A stretch of DNA of 64,000 nucleotides. Origin: Terramyces sp. JEL0728. Taxonomy: Eukaryota; Chytridiomycota; Chytridiomycetes; Rhizophydiales; Terramycetaceae. The stretch lies in contig JADIIU010000020.1 in the NCBI GenBank assembly GCA_027603945.1, positions 93,151-157,150 of the forward strand, given 5' to 3'. The notes beneath the pieces were generated by a model, which had not been told where the DNA came from, made no database searches, and saw nothing but the letters and a program-made list of their open reading frames with translations. Positions 1 to 13,628 of this stretch are shown here, in pieces. How positions within the stretch are numbered: the stretch's first letter is position 1; each line of letters opens with the position of its first letter. The position numbers and the translations under genes were made by a program.

Positions 1-960
1 TAAGTTTTACTTCCTCGCGAGCATGTTTATCTGCAATAAACAGCGCTTGAGAAAACTTTGCAAAGTTTTCATTAACAGTGATATCTTGCAATCCACGACC
101 ATCGTTTGCCAAACGCTTATCAAGGGGAATGGTGTAACCTTTTGCATTCTTCCAATTTGAAATACATGGGGGGATTACCCAATTCTTTTGTTCTTCCACA
201 GATACTTTTCTTGGCGGAGATCTTAATACTGGCGGAGGTGGCGATCCTGTACTTCTTGGTATCTTGCGATGCTTGAACTTTGGCGGCTCCATTGGATCTA
301 CTGGTGCTTCAACCAACTTGACGATTCTGGATTTTGCCACGGCTGAAGACGATGTATGTTGTTCAGCAGGTACATATTTTACATATTGAGGTGCATTTCG
401 TTCTTCTTGGAAGGTTTTTGGCTTCCCAGATTTGATCTTTCCTGGTATAAGATCAAATGAAATGAATAAATTGCACAATACAATGTTATCCGTGAAGGAT
501 ACTTACCATCTATGATCTTTTCCAATGCCAATCTAGTATTTTCTGTGGATTCGTGAACAACTTCTTCGTCTGGCTGTGGGACAACATCTCCGATATCCTG
601 TTGCGTCATATCATTGTGAGAAGAGTGAATTATCTTTTTGCCGGCATGGCTCCCTTCTCGCAATACCAAATCAAACCTAATATTTCCGTCTTTGTCTGTT
701 TGCAAGGGAAGCGCTTCAGTAGATTCTTTTCCCATATCTTTTATTTTCCCCATTCCTAGTGGGTATTGGATAATGTGAATTTCAGGGAATGCTCCTCCGT
801 CTCCAAAGTCTTTCAAATCCTGCGGCAGGAAATCCTGTCTTTTCAAATATGGAGGTGGTCCGGATTTCTTTGGTTTAACTGGCTGTTCAGGTTCTACTGC
901 CCATTTCGATGTCTTTAAACTTTGTTTTGGCTTTGGTAAAACGGAAGCAAGAGTTGTCAT
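1..960 (-). CDS. SNW1: SNW domain splicing/transcription cofactor (SKIP/Prp45), 3' end cut by window edge
   Basis: SNW/SKIP proteins are core components of the activated spliceosome and also act as transcription coregulators in the nucleus. The start is the ATG at 960 (MTTLASVLPKP), matching the usual short hydrophobic N terminus of the family. The segment PPPYLKRQDFLPQDLKDFGD and later IQYPLGMGK are typical of the N-terminal SKIP region. After one intron of about 65 nt (442-506, GTAAGT...CAG), one of the longest here, the frame continues through proline-rich sequence to the signature CISNWKNAKGYTIPLDKR, which contains the name-giving SNWKN motif. The gene runs off the left edge, so the C-terminal charged tail is missing. 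Identification is secure from the signature motif. Confidence 0.95.
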
Positions 961-1246
961 TTGTTTGATCAAAAGTTTTTTCAACTCAATGTTTGCAGTT
1001 TGTCAACTCGAAACATGGCTATTAAAATGCATTGGCTTGCAAACAATGTATTCCTCTTTGGAGATCATTCAACCCAGCGATATTCCACCATAAATGAGAT
1101 TTGAATCTGAACCAAGCGGTGATAAATGAGGGTGAGACGCTTCAATCAATAACGAAATATTTTTATCATTAAGCAGTAGATGGCGGAATTTACATTCTGG
1201 CCAAATTAATCAATTCACAAGTTGCAAATTTTTTTCAATCAACAAA

Positions 1247-1783
1247 ATGAAGGGAGGATTTACAAAAATAATATCCAGGGATATCAATTCGTTGATCAAA
1301 AAGTCCACACCGTCTTTGACTCCAAAGGAATTGGTTTTGGATTCAGTGCTGGAAGCAAAGTTTTTCTCTCAGCATAGACCACTTGCACTGGGATTAATTC
1401 AACCAACAAAGAAACTGTCTATCATTGCTGAACCGCAACAAAACCAAGAAATAATGCAGGAGTGGTATTTGGATGAATATGCCAAATTATTCGGTGGATT
1501 CATACCTTTCTCACCGCCAGGATCTCAAATAGTCTCTGATGCTGCAATTGATTTAGAAGAACACCTTTCGAGCCTCTTGTCGAAAATCAAAATCAAGGAG
1601 CCAACTGCTGGACCAAGGAGAAGCGGGTTCTTCTTGATAAGCATAATGAAGCGAAGAAGAATGAAGATGAACAAACACAAGTGGAAAAAGTATCGCAGGG
1701 AAGTCCGCAATTCGTCTCGTTATAATACCGTTAGAAATAAGGATAAGGGCAAGATTAGGAGAAGCGATGAAGAAAAGATTTAA
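1247..1783 (+). CDS. Mitochondrial small ribosomal subunit protein mS38 (AURKAIP1/COX24 type)
   Basis: A single-exon ORF of 178 residues. Only the C-terminal 45 residues are conserved: SIMKRRRMKMNKHKWKKYRR is the hallmark of the mS38/AURKAIP1/COX24 (DUF1713) family, a basic peptide that binds small-subunit mitochondrial rRNA. The N-terminal two thirds is divergent, as usual in this family, and starts with a basic, hydroxylated stretch compatible with a mitochondrial targeting sequence. It is head-to-head with SNW1 across about 290 bp. Function is inferred from the family; the C-terminal motif is seen directly. Confidence 0.85.
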   Translation: MKGGFTKIISRDINSLIKKSTPSLTPKELVLDSVLEAKFFSQHRPLALGLIQPTKKLSIIAEPQQNQEIMQEWYLDEYAKLFGGFIPFSPPGSQIVSDAAIDLEEHLSSLLSKIKIKEPTAGPRRSGFFLISIMKRRRMKMNKHKWKKYRREVRNSSRYNTVRNKDKGKIRRSDEEKI

Positions 1784-1918
1784 TAATAAACTGTCAGGAT
1801 TGCATTTAAAAAGGGAGATTCATTAGTACCAATTATATCGCTTGCTGGTTACTCCAAATGATGAATGTCAAATAACTCGAAAACGGCATGGTTTCGCAGC
1901 ATCTATTGGGATTCACTG

Positions 1919-2560
1919 TCATACTTTACAGTAAGGCATCATGACTCCATTGCCACCATAGTAGTGGGACACCAATGATTGGCCTAATGGTTCCAATATT
2001 ACTAATCGATACCCTGGCAAATGCCAATTACCGATTGCCACATGGTTTGCGAATTGGACCAGTAGGCCATAGAAAGGCGATCTATAATTGCGCAAGCTGG
2101 CGGTGACGGCTACCACAAATTAAGCCATGTCCAATTCCACATTGCACTTATCAAATCGATTGTTTTTCCATCTACATTGATTTGTGCCGCTGAAAATTTC
2201 AAATATCAAAATTAGCAACTCAAAAGATACAATGGAATCAAGATGGATATTGTTGGTATGAGTATCCAGTTTCACAATCCATTTGTTAATTTACAAACGA
2301 ATGGCAAAACGCGGTGGCGTCTCTACAATCGCGGCAAGCCAGTCCATCGTGCCTAATTCACGTAAAATATCGTATCTCTGCATCGAGCCTGCTAATTTCA
2401 ATGAGGATTCTGGACTAATCTCTAGTTTGAATACAGGGTTATCAGTAATTCTCGCAAACAATACATGTGGCGCTCACAATCAACGGCCAATCATTTGCGA
2501 GGCTTCAATACTACACACCCTCGACGTCATTTTCTTCACTCCAAAAGCTTCCTCCTATTT
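1919..2560 (-). CDS. Unresolved minus-strand gene or pseudogene, exon structure uncertain
   Basis: No single long frame exists, but the minus strand carries several stretches with protein-like composition that switch frame at possible short introns. One (about 2290-2460) contains FKLEISPESSLKLAG and MDWLAAIVETPPRF. A second (about 2200-2280) reads WIVKLDTHTNNIHLDS. A third (1919-2110) reads FYGLLVQFANHVAIGNWHL and runs to a TGA at 1919. I could not join them into one model with canonical GT-AG sites and a clear ATG, and I recognise no family. It may be a real intron-rich gene or a decaying one. The plus strand here shows only weak ORFs. Confidence 0.3.
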
Positions 2561-2614
2561 TCTAAATTAAAACAGTAAGCAATTCGAATTCGCTAACAGA
2601 AAGATTTAATCAAA

Positions 2615-3782
2615 ATGGGCTGTGGAATGAGCGCTGAAGATAAGGAGAAGAAACAGAAAAACGACGAAATCGAAAAGAACATCAAGAATGAAAAGATTGC
2701 GTTGGCAAAGGAAATTAAGATGTTGTTGCTTGGTATGCGTACACTAATCAATAGGTGCCGGTGAATCTGGAAAAAGTACGATTTTAAAACAAATGACCCT
2801 TATTCACGGTCCTGGTTATTCACAAGCGGAAAAGGACGCATTCAAAGAAATCATTTTCTCAAACGTTGTTCAATCCATGCGTGTAATATTAGAAGCAATG
2901 CAAAACATGGGGATTCCGTTAGCACGCGCCGAAAATGAAGCTCACAAGAATGTCATTATGGAATTGCCATCTCAAATCGAAGCTGAAGATTTACCAACCG
3001 AAGTAACAGCAGCCATCAAGAGTTTGTGGCAAGACGAAGGTGTTTTGGCTTGTTTTGACAGGTACTTTATTTGCTGACATAGATCGCGTGAATACCAATT
3101 GAATGACTCTGCTAAATAGTAATTCCAAATTTAACGACAGTTACTTTGAAGCCATAGACCGAATCGGTGTTCCGGGATATTCTCCTACCGAACAGGATGT
3201 TTTGAGATCTCGTGTAAAGACAACCGGTATCACTGAAACTACTTTCCGTGTCGGAGAATTGACATACAGAATGTTTGATGTGGGTGGCCAACGTTCTGAA
3301 CGTAAAAAGTGGATCCACTGTTTCGAAAACGTCACATCTATCGTGTTCTTGGTTGCTATTTCAGAATACGATCAAGTACTAGTAGAAGACGAAACAGTCG
3401 TAAGAAAATCATTAATGTAGAACCGTATGCAAGAAGCTCTCACATTGTTTGATTCTATTTGTAATTCAAGATGGTTCGTTCAGACCTCTATTATTTTGTT
3501 CTTAAACAAAGTCGATTTATTCAAGATTAAACTACCAAAATCCTCTGTTAGTAAATATTTCCCAGAGTACACTGGTAATTGTTTTTAATATCAGGTCCAG
3601 ATGAATTCGAGCCTGCTTCCCAGTTTATGGTCACTAAATTCACATCGCTAAACCAAAGTGAAGAGAAACAAGTCTATTCCCATTTCACATGTGCTACAGA
3701 TACTAACCAAATCAAGTTTGTCATGGCTGCAGTAAACGATATTATTGTCCGTAACAACTTGAGAGATGTCGGTTTGATTTAG
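2615..3782 (+). CDS. Heterotrimeric G protein alpha subunit, fungal group I type
   Basis: Spliced length is 353 residues, the normal size. It starts [11 protein letters not shown], the myristoylation/palmitoylation N terminus of fungal group I G-alpha. GTPase motifs are all present: P loop GAGESGKST, switch [10 protein letters not shown], switch [18 protein letters not shown] and the TCAT box. Five introns of 20-22 nt (2733-2754, 3062-3082, 3119-3140, 3400-3420, 3575-3594) restore one frame. The C terminus is NNLRDVGLI: the position of the pertussis-toxin-modified Cys is Val. It would couple 7TM receptors at the plasma membrane to effectors; a candidate 7TM protein lies at 48.6-50.0 kb, but the link is inference. 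Confidence 0.97.
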
Positions 3783-3840
3783 ATGATGTTCCTTTCTTTA
3801 CCAATAAAACGAAATGTGTTTTAGATCTGTTTGTTTCCCG

Positions 3841-4170
3841 TCTGATTTGCGCTAGTGAAGCCAAACAGCTTACCAAATGGTAATTATAACGTATTGCCTG
3901 GCAACATAAGGTTGAGGTATCTACAGGAGATCACCGATGCTTGGGAATTCAAAGTAGAAAATGCATGTTTGAGCACCACTCCAGGTCCATGGATCATTCT
4001 TAGCGGGCACGGATATCATATTCAGACACCAATCAAAGTGAAGCTTAATTTGAGAGTTGCGGATGTTACACGAAGGTACAAAGCCAAATAACATGTGAAG
4101 ACGAGATTATCTCAAGTGCCTCTCTCAAGTCAGCTCAAGTGGATGTCTGTGGTACATGGAGGGAAAATAA
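3841..4170 (+). CDS. Coding-looking segment, unrecognised, start not found
   Basis: An open frame without a usable ATG reads VKPNSLPNGNYNVLPGN, then TTPGPWIILSGHGYHIQTP. It ends in TAA at 4089-4091, or continues after a possible 25-nt intron beginning at about 4076 to a stop near 4170 with a Cys-containing tail. Composition is protein-like, and a 5' exon joined by a tiny intron would explain the missing start codon. No family was recognised. It could be an exon remnant downstream of the G-alpha gene. Confidence 0.25.
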
Positions 4171-4260
4171 TTCGTTTTTAATATCGCCCGAGTGTGTCAG
4201 AACTAAGCGACTAATTTCGCCTTATTTGTCTGAACGAAACTGAAAGTCCCTTTTTTTTTA

Positions 4261-4473
4261 TCAAACGATGGGATGCAATTGAGATTTTTCTGAAACGTCT
4301 TTGGTGCAAACGATATCCAAAGGTTGCGCATTCAAAGCCGGATAGTGCCATAATTTGATTCCTGTAACATAGCAGCATATTTGACTGGATCCAGCCCAAC
4401 CTTGGCAATTGCGGGGAATTAATATCGAATTTATCGTGGTACGAATTCCCTTTTTAGTCAACAAAAGGGGCAC
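4261..4473 (-). CDS. Coding-looking segment, Cys-containing, unrecognised
   Basis: The minus strand has an open frame reading NCQGWAGSSQICCYVTGIK and then LWHYPALNAQPLDIVCTKDV before a TGA near 4265. The biased, Cys-containing composition suggests coding or formerly coding sequence. The upstream part is poorly defined and may include a short intron. No family could be assigned and expression is unknown. The rest of 3783-4526 shows nothing else convincing. Confidence 0.22.
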   Translation of the reverse strand: MPLLLTKKGIRTTINSILIPRNCQGWAGSSQICCYVTGIKLWHYPALNAQPLDIVCTKDVSEKSQLHPIV

Positions 4474-4526
4474 AGGCGTGTGCCAAATGCTTTAAATACA
4501 AAAATAATCCTCAGAAAATCATCCTA

Positions 4527-6053
4527 ATGGCCTCCTCTGAAATAACGGAAAAATTATCGTCCGAATTAGATAGCGCATTGGAAGGAAATAGACTTTCACT
4601 TTCATTGCAAATGTCCCAGTCAAGCGATGCAGTTTTAGACCAACACAGCTTTGTCTTGACATCCTATTCAAAGCCAACTTATTGCGACCTCTGTTCCAAA
4701 TTCATCTGGGGTTTAGCAAAGCAAGGCTGCAAGTGCACTGGTAATTTTAATTAACGCATAGGCTGCGGTTACAACACTCACAAGAAATGCAAAGATTTAG
4801 TAATGACTCCGTGCCATCCTATCGAAAGATCAAGACCCTCATCTCCTACTAGCTCCAGAAGCTCAATCGACCGCAGGTCCAGCGTTTCTGAAAAGATTGA
4901 AATGAAGAGAAGCAACTCGATTCCTGCTCGACCCCAATCTCCAGTAAAGAAGGAAAACAGTTTATTAACTGAATTATTTGCAGAGTCACAAGTGCAAGCA
5001 AGAAAGCTTGGAAAAGCGTTTGAAGAAGCAAATCCATCACTCAGCATTGGGCAATTCCTCAAAAACAACAACCGTTTCGTTGCTCGCCAAGGCCCTTTGA
5101 TCTGGGTCAACCATGCTGTTGTTAATCTTTTAACTTGGAAAAGCGTACCTCATACTCTCATTTTTATTTTGTGCTACACAATCGTCTGTTTGCATCCAAT
5201 TCTTATCCCAATCCTCCCTCAACTCGCTTTAATATACCTCATGGTAAAATTCTATCACTACAGAGCAGACAACATCATGAATGGACATCCTCTTCCTAAA
5301 CCTCATATTACTGGAACTGCACCAAAACTTTCACCCAACGCACAAGAATTAAAGGATGCCCTACAGAACATTCAAAACACTATGGCTCACGTTTCTGATG
5401 CTTATGACGCTGGATACAATCTGTACCGTGCTATCGATTGGTCTAACCCTGACCAAACGCAAGAAGTTTTGAAAATTACCGTTGCTTCAGCTGTCGGTAC
5501 TATTGTAGTGGTATCAATTATCCCGCTCAATATCATTGCATTATTTGCCGGTCTCGGAATTTTCGTTGCCAATACTGCAATCTTCAAAGCAGCTTCGTCT
5601 ACTTTAGCGCCTGTGATTGTAGAAAAGTTGGGCCGCAGACTCGACCACGCCAAAAAATTAATCATGGAAGCAAAAGCCAAAGGTGAAGACCCAATTATTG
5701 ACATCTCCATCTTTGAAAACCAAAGATGGTGGGCAGGTGTTGGCTGGGTATCTGCTTTGCTTCAAAATGAAAGAAAAGCATGGTCGGACGGAACTGGCAC
5801 AATCACACTGCCATCAAAAGACAACTATGAACTCCCAGCTGTTGAAGATTTTACAGATTTGGCAAGTGTCAAATCCGGTAAATTTGAATGGATTGATGAA
5901 GATTGGGAGCTTGATACTAAATGGTCTGAAACTGATGAACAAGGATGGGTATATACCAACCAAAGTTGGGGGAATCCAAAGCCAAATAGAATATTAGGAT
6001 CGTTTACCAGAAGAAGAAAGTGGGTTCGTCATATGAGACTTGTCTCTGCTTAA
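4527..6053 (+). CDS. C1 domain plus Pex24p/DysF integral membrane protein
   Basis: Spliced length is 501 residues with one 21-nt intron (4741-4761) inside the C1 domain. Residues about 45-92 form a diacylglycerol/phorbol-type C1 zinc domain: HSFVLTSYSKPTYCDLCSKF, then CKCTGCGYNTHKKC and a final Cys. A Ser/Pro-rich linker follows. Then come a hydrophobic membrane module (about 205-245, beginning around LLTWKSVPHTL) and a second hydrophobic stretch at about 320-350. The C terminus is a dysferlin/Pex24 domain (FENQRWWAGVGW, GKFEWIDEDWE, GSFTRRRKWVRH). Proteins with the membrane plus DysF layout (Pex30/Pex24) organise ER-peroxisome contact regions. The C1 domain suggests recruitment by or sensing of diacylglycerol, which is inference. 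Confidence 0.85.
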
Positions 6054-6130
6054 TATTATACAGTGTGCTATAATATAATTATTTACAATTTAAAATCAGT
6101 TACATTAATTAACAATTCATTCTCAAAAAA

Positions 6131-8607
<2,477 letters not shown>

Positions 8608-8686
8608 TAGGCAAAGACGCGTCGTGAAACAAAAAATATAAATAATTTGAAACTATATTTGCAAATCTGGCAATTCAAATTCGTAT

Positions 8687-9397
8687 TCACAAAATTAAGC
8701 ATTTTGCGGATTTCTTCTTTGTGGCCTTTACTTTCCCTTCAGAAGTTTTTGTTAGCCTTCTACATTCTCTAATTAAATCTTGGAAAGATTCTGCGACATT
8801 TATGTTTTCCTGCATTAACAGCGTGCATACCTTTGCTGATGTTTCTAAAACTGGGATTTTGAATTCTTGGAAAAACGATTTTGCCGCAGCCAAGTCTACT
8901 TCGATCATTTCCGGAGGAAGATCCTGTGGTGAGATATTCACTTACGCATTTATTAGCGCAGATTACAAATGGTACTTTTCTAGTTTCTTTCAATTTCATT
9001 ATTTGCTCTCTAAGTTGTTTTACTTCCTCCAATGAACTTTTATCATTCATTGCGAATACCAATAGAAATCCTTTTCCGTCTTTCAAATGTTGATCGCGCA
9101 ACGCTTTGTATTCATGCTACCCTGTCAACCCATTTATACCTGTCCAGCTGTATCGATAATATATGCTGTACATTGCGAGCTATCCACAGTTACATTTTTT
9201 CTGTAATTTTCCTCTTATTATAAGCTATAACTCCATACCTATTGTTGGATCATATTCGTTTGTGAATTCGTCTTTTAAAAACCTGACAGTCAAACAGGAT
9301 TTTCCGACACCACCAGATCCCACTACTACCTGTAACAATTAATATGGATGATTACCAGCTCATGTATTTCTCCCATAACCGCATCTACCTTGGCCAT
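8687..9397 (-). CDS. Ras-family small GTPase with CaaX box
   Basis: Spliced length is 197 residues over six exons (introns 21-26 nt). Motifs: P loop GSGGVGKS, effector region [24 protein letters not shown] (Gln61 kept, next residue His), NKCDL and ETSAK. The C terminus is a basic stretch ending CLIL, a CaaX box whose final Leu predicts geranylgeranylation. It is closest to the Ras/Rap branch by the effector loop and lacks Rho or Rab signatures. It would act at the plasma membrane or endomembranes as a GTP-switch. It is divergently placed relative to nothing; the eIF2-alpha gene lies upstream on the same strand. Confidence 0.93.
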
Positions 9398-9558
9398 TTT
9401 TAATTCGCGATTATAATTTTAGTTAAGAATGACGTGTGGATTTAAACAATGAGACTCAGCTCAGTATCTCACAATTATAAATCGCGGACGGATACCAGAT
9501 AGTATCGATATCTAGAACCGAACAATCGACGTATTTCAAACAAAATCAAATGAAAGGT

Positions 9559-10715
9559 TTATTCCAAATCTTCGTCATCATCTTCGTCTCCAGACACTTC
9601 CTTATTCTCCAATTCTTTCTCTTCCATTAGTTTTTGCAAATCGGCATCATCGTTTTCTGAAACTGCACGGGGCTATCATTAGTAAAAGGCTACCATCATC
9701 TTGACAGTCACACTTCCTGTAAATGATTTCACAACTTCTTCGATTTTGGCGATTGCTTGATTCATTACTTCGATCCCCAAGTTTTTGTCCACACAGTTTG
9801 AAATCATGACATACTGTGGTGGTGCGACTAGGCGAATCTAATTTAGCAGTAGCGTACCTTGATTGGTATTTCTGAGGTAGAACAGTCTTCACCGGCTTTA
9901 AGCGCAGCTTTAACGGCATCTATTCCCTCGTAACCAAAGCATGAACATTCAATATCAGCACGGATCTTGATAGGCTGTGGAGTCAACCGACGCTTGATGT
10001 TCGATACTAATTCCTTCTGGATATGCTCTGGCATTCTCATTTCTTCAAAGATTTTACCGTCGTCTACCAATGCAGTCTTGAAAGCATCGTATGCATGTCC
10101 GTATTTTTTGTACAGTGGCCATCCGTAAAGAGTATATAATTCTTCAAGCTCCATGTTTAACTTATCCGCAACGTGTCTCATAATGGAATGCACCGCTTTG
10201 GATTTAGAGTATCTCTCTTCGCATTGAGCGATATCTTCTGCGGTAGCTCTTCTTTTGGATAAATCGATATAGCCTAGAATGAATATTAAAGTACCCTTTT
10301 CCTTGTCAACACGCATCACAACAGCGACCTCGTTCTTTCCTATTCTAACCAATTTCTGGATGGATCTGATTCTTCTTCTAGTCAATTCTGATAACAAGAT
10401 CATTCCTTCGATATTGTTGTATTCAAGCAAATGTACGTATGTTCCGACATCGGTAATTTGACGCACATTAACCATTACGCAAGTATCTTGTTCTGGCAAT
10501 TTGTTTTCATACATTCTGCACTGCAAACGAGCATCTTTTGCTGCAATTGCTTGCTGTGCTACAGGCGATAACGTTTGTGCTTGTGGGTCAATAAATTGCA
10601 CTCCAGCTTCCAATTGCTCCAACTGTTCGACTTGCTCTTCGTCGTCTGATACATCATCAACTGGTGTAGGATTTGTTGGTTTCGTTGGCTTTTGGCCTCG
10701 TAATGGGTGAATCAT
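9559..10715 (-). CDS. Translation initiation factor eIF2 alpha, Thr at the regulatory Ser51 site
   Basis: eIF2 alpha is the regulatory subunit of the factor that brings initiator tRNA to the 40S ribosome. The spliced protein has 364 residues (introns 10274-10294, 9838-9857, 9673-9693). The S1-type OB fold ([20 protein letters not shown]) and the alpha-helical and C-terminal domains ([15 protein letters not shown]) are intact. The kinase-target loop reads [12 protein letters not shown], so the residue equal to Ser51 is Thr (codon 10380-10382). The only in-frame upstream ATG (10715) gives an N-terminal extension of about 60 residues, acidic and proline-rich, absent from canonical eIF2 alpha. 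The tail is acidic. The 21-nt intron at 10274 is a multiple of three and would otherwise appear as a 7-residue insert. Confidence 0.95.
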
Positions 10716-10780
10716 TTCAGAAAGTAATTCGTTACAAAAAAAATTCAAGTAGAGGTCACGTGAAACGAGTCATATCAAGT

Positions 10781-13572
10781 TTATTTAAAAATGTGAGATT
10801 TTCTGATTATCAGCTCGCTGCCAAGAGATTCAGAGTTCCAAGGGGCTAAAATTGAATCGAGATGAGCTCTGAAGTTGCTATCTCCCACTTCTTGCTCGCA
10901 GTTTACGGTAATGGGAATTGAAAACTTTTGGGTTGCCTTGATCTTGAATGGTATTGCTATGCGGTCAACATGATTAAAGTTCTTTTTATACACGGTGAAC
11001 GGTATCGAGAGATCTATAGGCGACAGAGTAGCATTAACATATTCAATCCAAGTGCTGTTGTCGTCAAATTGAAAATCAACATAAGGTGGGATTTCACCAA
11101 GTTGTATCTTGCAAACTCTAGAACCCTTTGATCCAATAATTTGGCCGTGGATTTTCATATAAATGTCGTCCAAAGTCTTGCTCTCTGTAATTTCAATAAG
11201 GTCCTTATCTTGGAGTGGAGGGAGAACATCACTTTTAAATGAAATGGTGTTTTTGTAGAATTCCGCTTCTTTTGGAACTGCTGGTACTGCAGAAGCCCAG
11301 TCTTGTGGTGTAATCGTAGACCCAAGTGTTAAAACTATTGTCGAGTTTGCCTTGCTAGTTGAATTAGTAACATCCCAAACTTCTCTTAAACCGTACTTGA
11401 ACGGTCTATCTGGCGAATACGGAAACCGTAAACACTGGTATAGCAGGAGGGCGGCATAAATAGAAAAGAAGAATGCAAACGAGTATTTGCGACAAGTTTT
11501 TGAAACGACTGGCATGAAATTGACGGCTGAAATCCAGACTAAAATAGAAAACAGGAAATCAATAGAGGTATCGGAAAGTCCTTCCATAACAAGAGATGGC
11601 AGACTAATAATTACTTGCCGAATGGTTTCTGTAAATAAAAGCAATGGTATTGTGGTTGAAACCAATAATTGGATAAACCAGAAATAATTTTGATAAATAT
11701 TGACATACCCTACTTGCCACGGTTCATGGACAGCTGGCTGGCGGACTAGTTTGTGGTAGACTGTTTCAACAAAGAAAGTAAGACCCGTAGCCAAAGTTGA
11801 AAAGAATGCCCAGTAAAACATAATGTAGAAGAAGCCAGGACTATAGAGCGCTAAACATAAGTTGATTGTCCAAAACAACAAAAGGCCGTACTGAAGCGAC
11901 TTGCTTTGAGAATCAATTTTTCTAGAATGAGATTGTTCTTGGATATTGTTAGATAGTTCATCTTCCATTCCAGAAACTAGATGCTCTTCCACGTGCGGCT
12001 CAATATCTACCACTTGGTCATTAACTTCTAAATTTGGAGTTTCTGGCAGTGCTCCCAACGTAGGCTCGGTAGGGTGTGAATCATCATTTTGCGCATCTGC
12101 CTCCAAAGGTTCATGGGTGGGCAATGATTGATAAAAATGGTCGTCGTTTGATTCAGATACTAGTCCAAACCTTTGGGATAATTTTGGCCATGCAGATTCC
12201 ATAAAGCTAATAACAGCAAAGCAAAGCACTACAATAGAGAAAAACGACACTTCGGGGTTGGCATATGTAAACCCAGGATTTATACATGATCGGATGAACG
12301 AGAAAACTAGGTTTATCAGCACAAAGGAAACAAACGTCAGGATAATTAACAGAAAAGTTCCAATGACAGGCAGTACAACTTGACGCTTCACCCCTGGCAC
12401 CCCTAGCCAGACTAAATACGTAGCAGACTTGAGGAAAAGCACACCAGCGACGGCGACAAATACACCAGTGAGTAATCCAACAAACTGACTTTTGGTAAAA
12501 ACGACACCCAGTACCCCAAGCTGATCAAAATACAAATAATTTGGCACTGGAATTGGCCCAAAAGGGTCGTCAGCGGGAGGATCCAGAGTTAGGTTCTTAA
12601 TAAGCGTTTTATCATTGGATAAAGTGGTAATTGATGAATACAGATTATCGGCCATGTGCTGTAAACTTTCAAGAGAAGTGTGGTCGATATCATCTTTTGG
12701 AGCATGATACAAGTAGCGATAGCTGTAAAAGGCAACATCGACTCCTTGTAATCCACCAACTGCAACATACGGTCTGAAATCGGTATCACTGCGGATGCTT
12801 TCCATCAGCTTGTTTACAGATATCGAGGCGTGTGGATATGGATTTGTTTTTACTAGTTTTGATACTATTGGAAAACTATTGGTTCTAAATAATAAACTTT
12901 TGAAATTTCGCGATACCCCAGTTCCTTCCAGGTTAATAAATGCCTTGATGCTCTTGAACAGAGGGTGATAGATAAATGCCGATGCTCCGAGCATCCCCAG
13001 CTCTTCGCCATTGTTTAGAAAGAATAAAAGAGAATATTCCGGCCTGTTATCACAAACTGATTTGCTGAGTGTTTTTAGAACGGTCATAATTGACGCAACT
13101 GCAATTCCATCATCAGTAGCACCATGAGAGTTTTCAGTAGAATCAAAGTGTGCCGAGATCAACAAGGTTTCTGGTCTATTGCCATTGATCTTGACGAATA
13201 TATTGTTTGATTCATAGTACATTTTATACCTCCTGTGATATAATTTGACATCATCTACATCCGATACCTGTTGTTAATTCCATTTACTTGAAACAAGCTG
13301 TTACATGGTGAATTGGTGACGGTCTGATTTATTTGGTCAAGCAGCAATTTTCTCACTTGAAGATTCGCAATAGAATTGTACGGATGTTTCTCCAGAGTGA
13401 TATTTCGCAACAAGTCAAATCCATACACTCCAGATACTTTTCCATTGCTGGAAGAGCTGATATTCGGTCTCCCAAACTGAGTTTCAATTCCAATGCTCAA
13501 TCCAAGCACAAAACAAATGTAAACTAGCATTATCCATAAATATCTTGCAGTCTTTTGTAATTTCTGATTCAT
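10781..13572 (-). CDS. M28 family vacuolar/ER membrane metalloprotease (PFF1/ERMP1-like)
   Basis: The N-terminal transmembrane helix (LWIMLVYICFVLGLSIGI) is followed by an M28 peptidase domain with zinc-ligand motifs AHFDST, ATDDGIA, NNGEELGMLGA and YLYHAPKDD. A long C-terminal part has about eight hydrophobic segments and an acidic loop. This layout matches fungal vacuolar membrane protease PFF1 and animal ERMP1/FXNA. One 35-nt intron follows residue about 104, giving 918 residues. Upstream minus-strand exons (13629-13763, starting MSAMQNTLRSKRSIK) could splice in-frame through a 22-nt intron (13607-13628) and a second short intron, adding a basic cytosolic N terminus; the internal ATG at 13572 is the conservative start. 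Confidence 0.88.
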
Positions 13573-13628
13573 TTTGTTTTTTTGAGATTACAAAACTGGA
13601 AAATGTCTGTGTAGTCATTGTAGCTCAC

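Noticed and set aside
553..759. Plus-strand ORF within the SNW1 gene
   Set aside because: Shadow ORF antisense to conserved SNW1 coding sequence with no features of its own; many other such shadows were dropped for the same reason.
10274..10294. A 7-residue insertion in eIF2 alpha before YIDLSKRR
   Set aside because: It is a 21-nt GT-AG intron whose length is a multiple of three and which contains no stop codon; removing it restores the conserved text.
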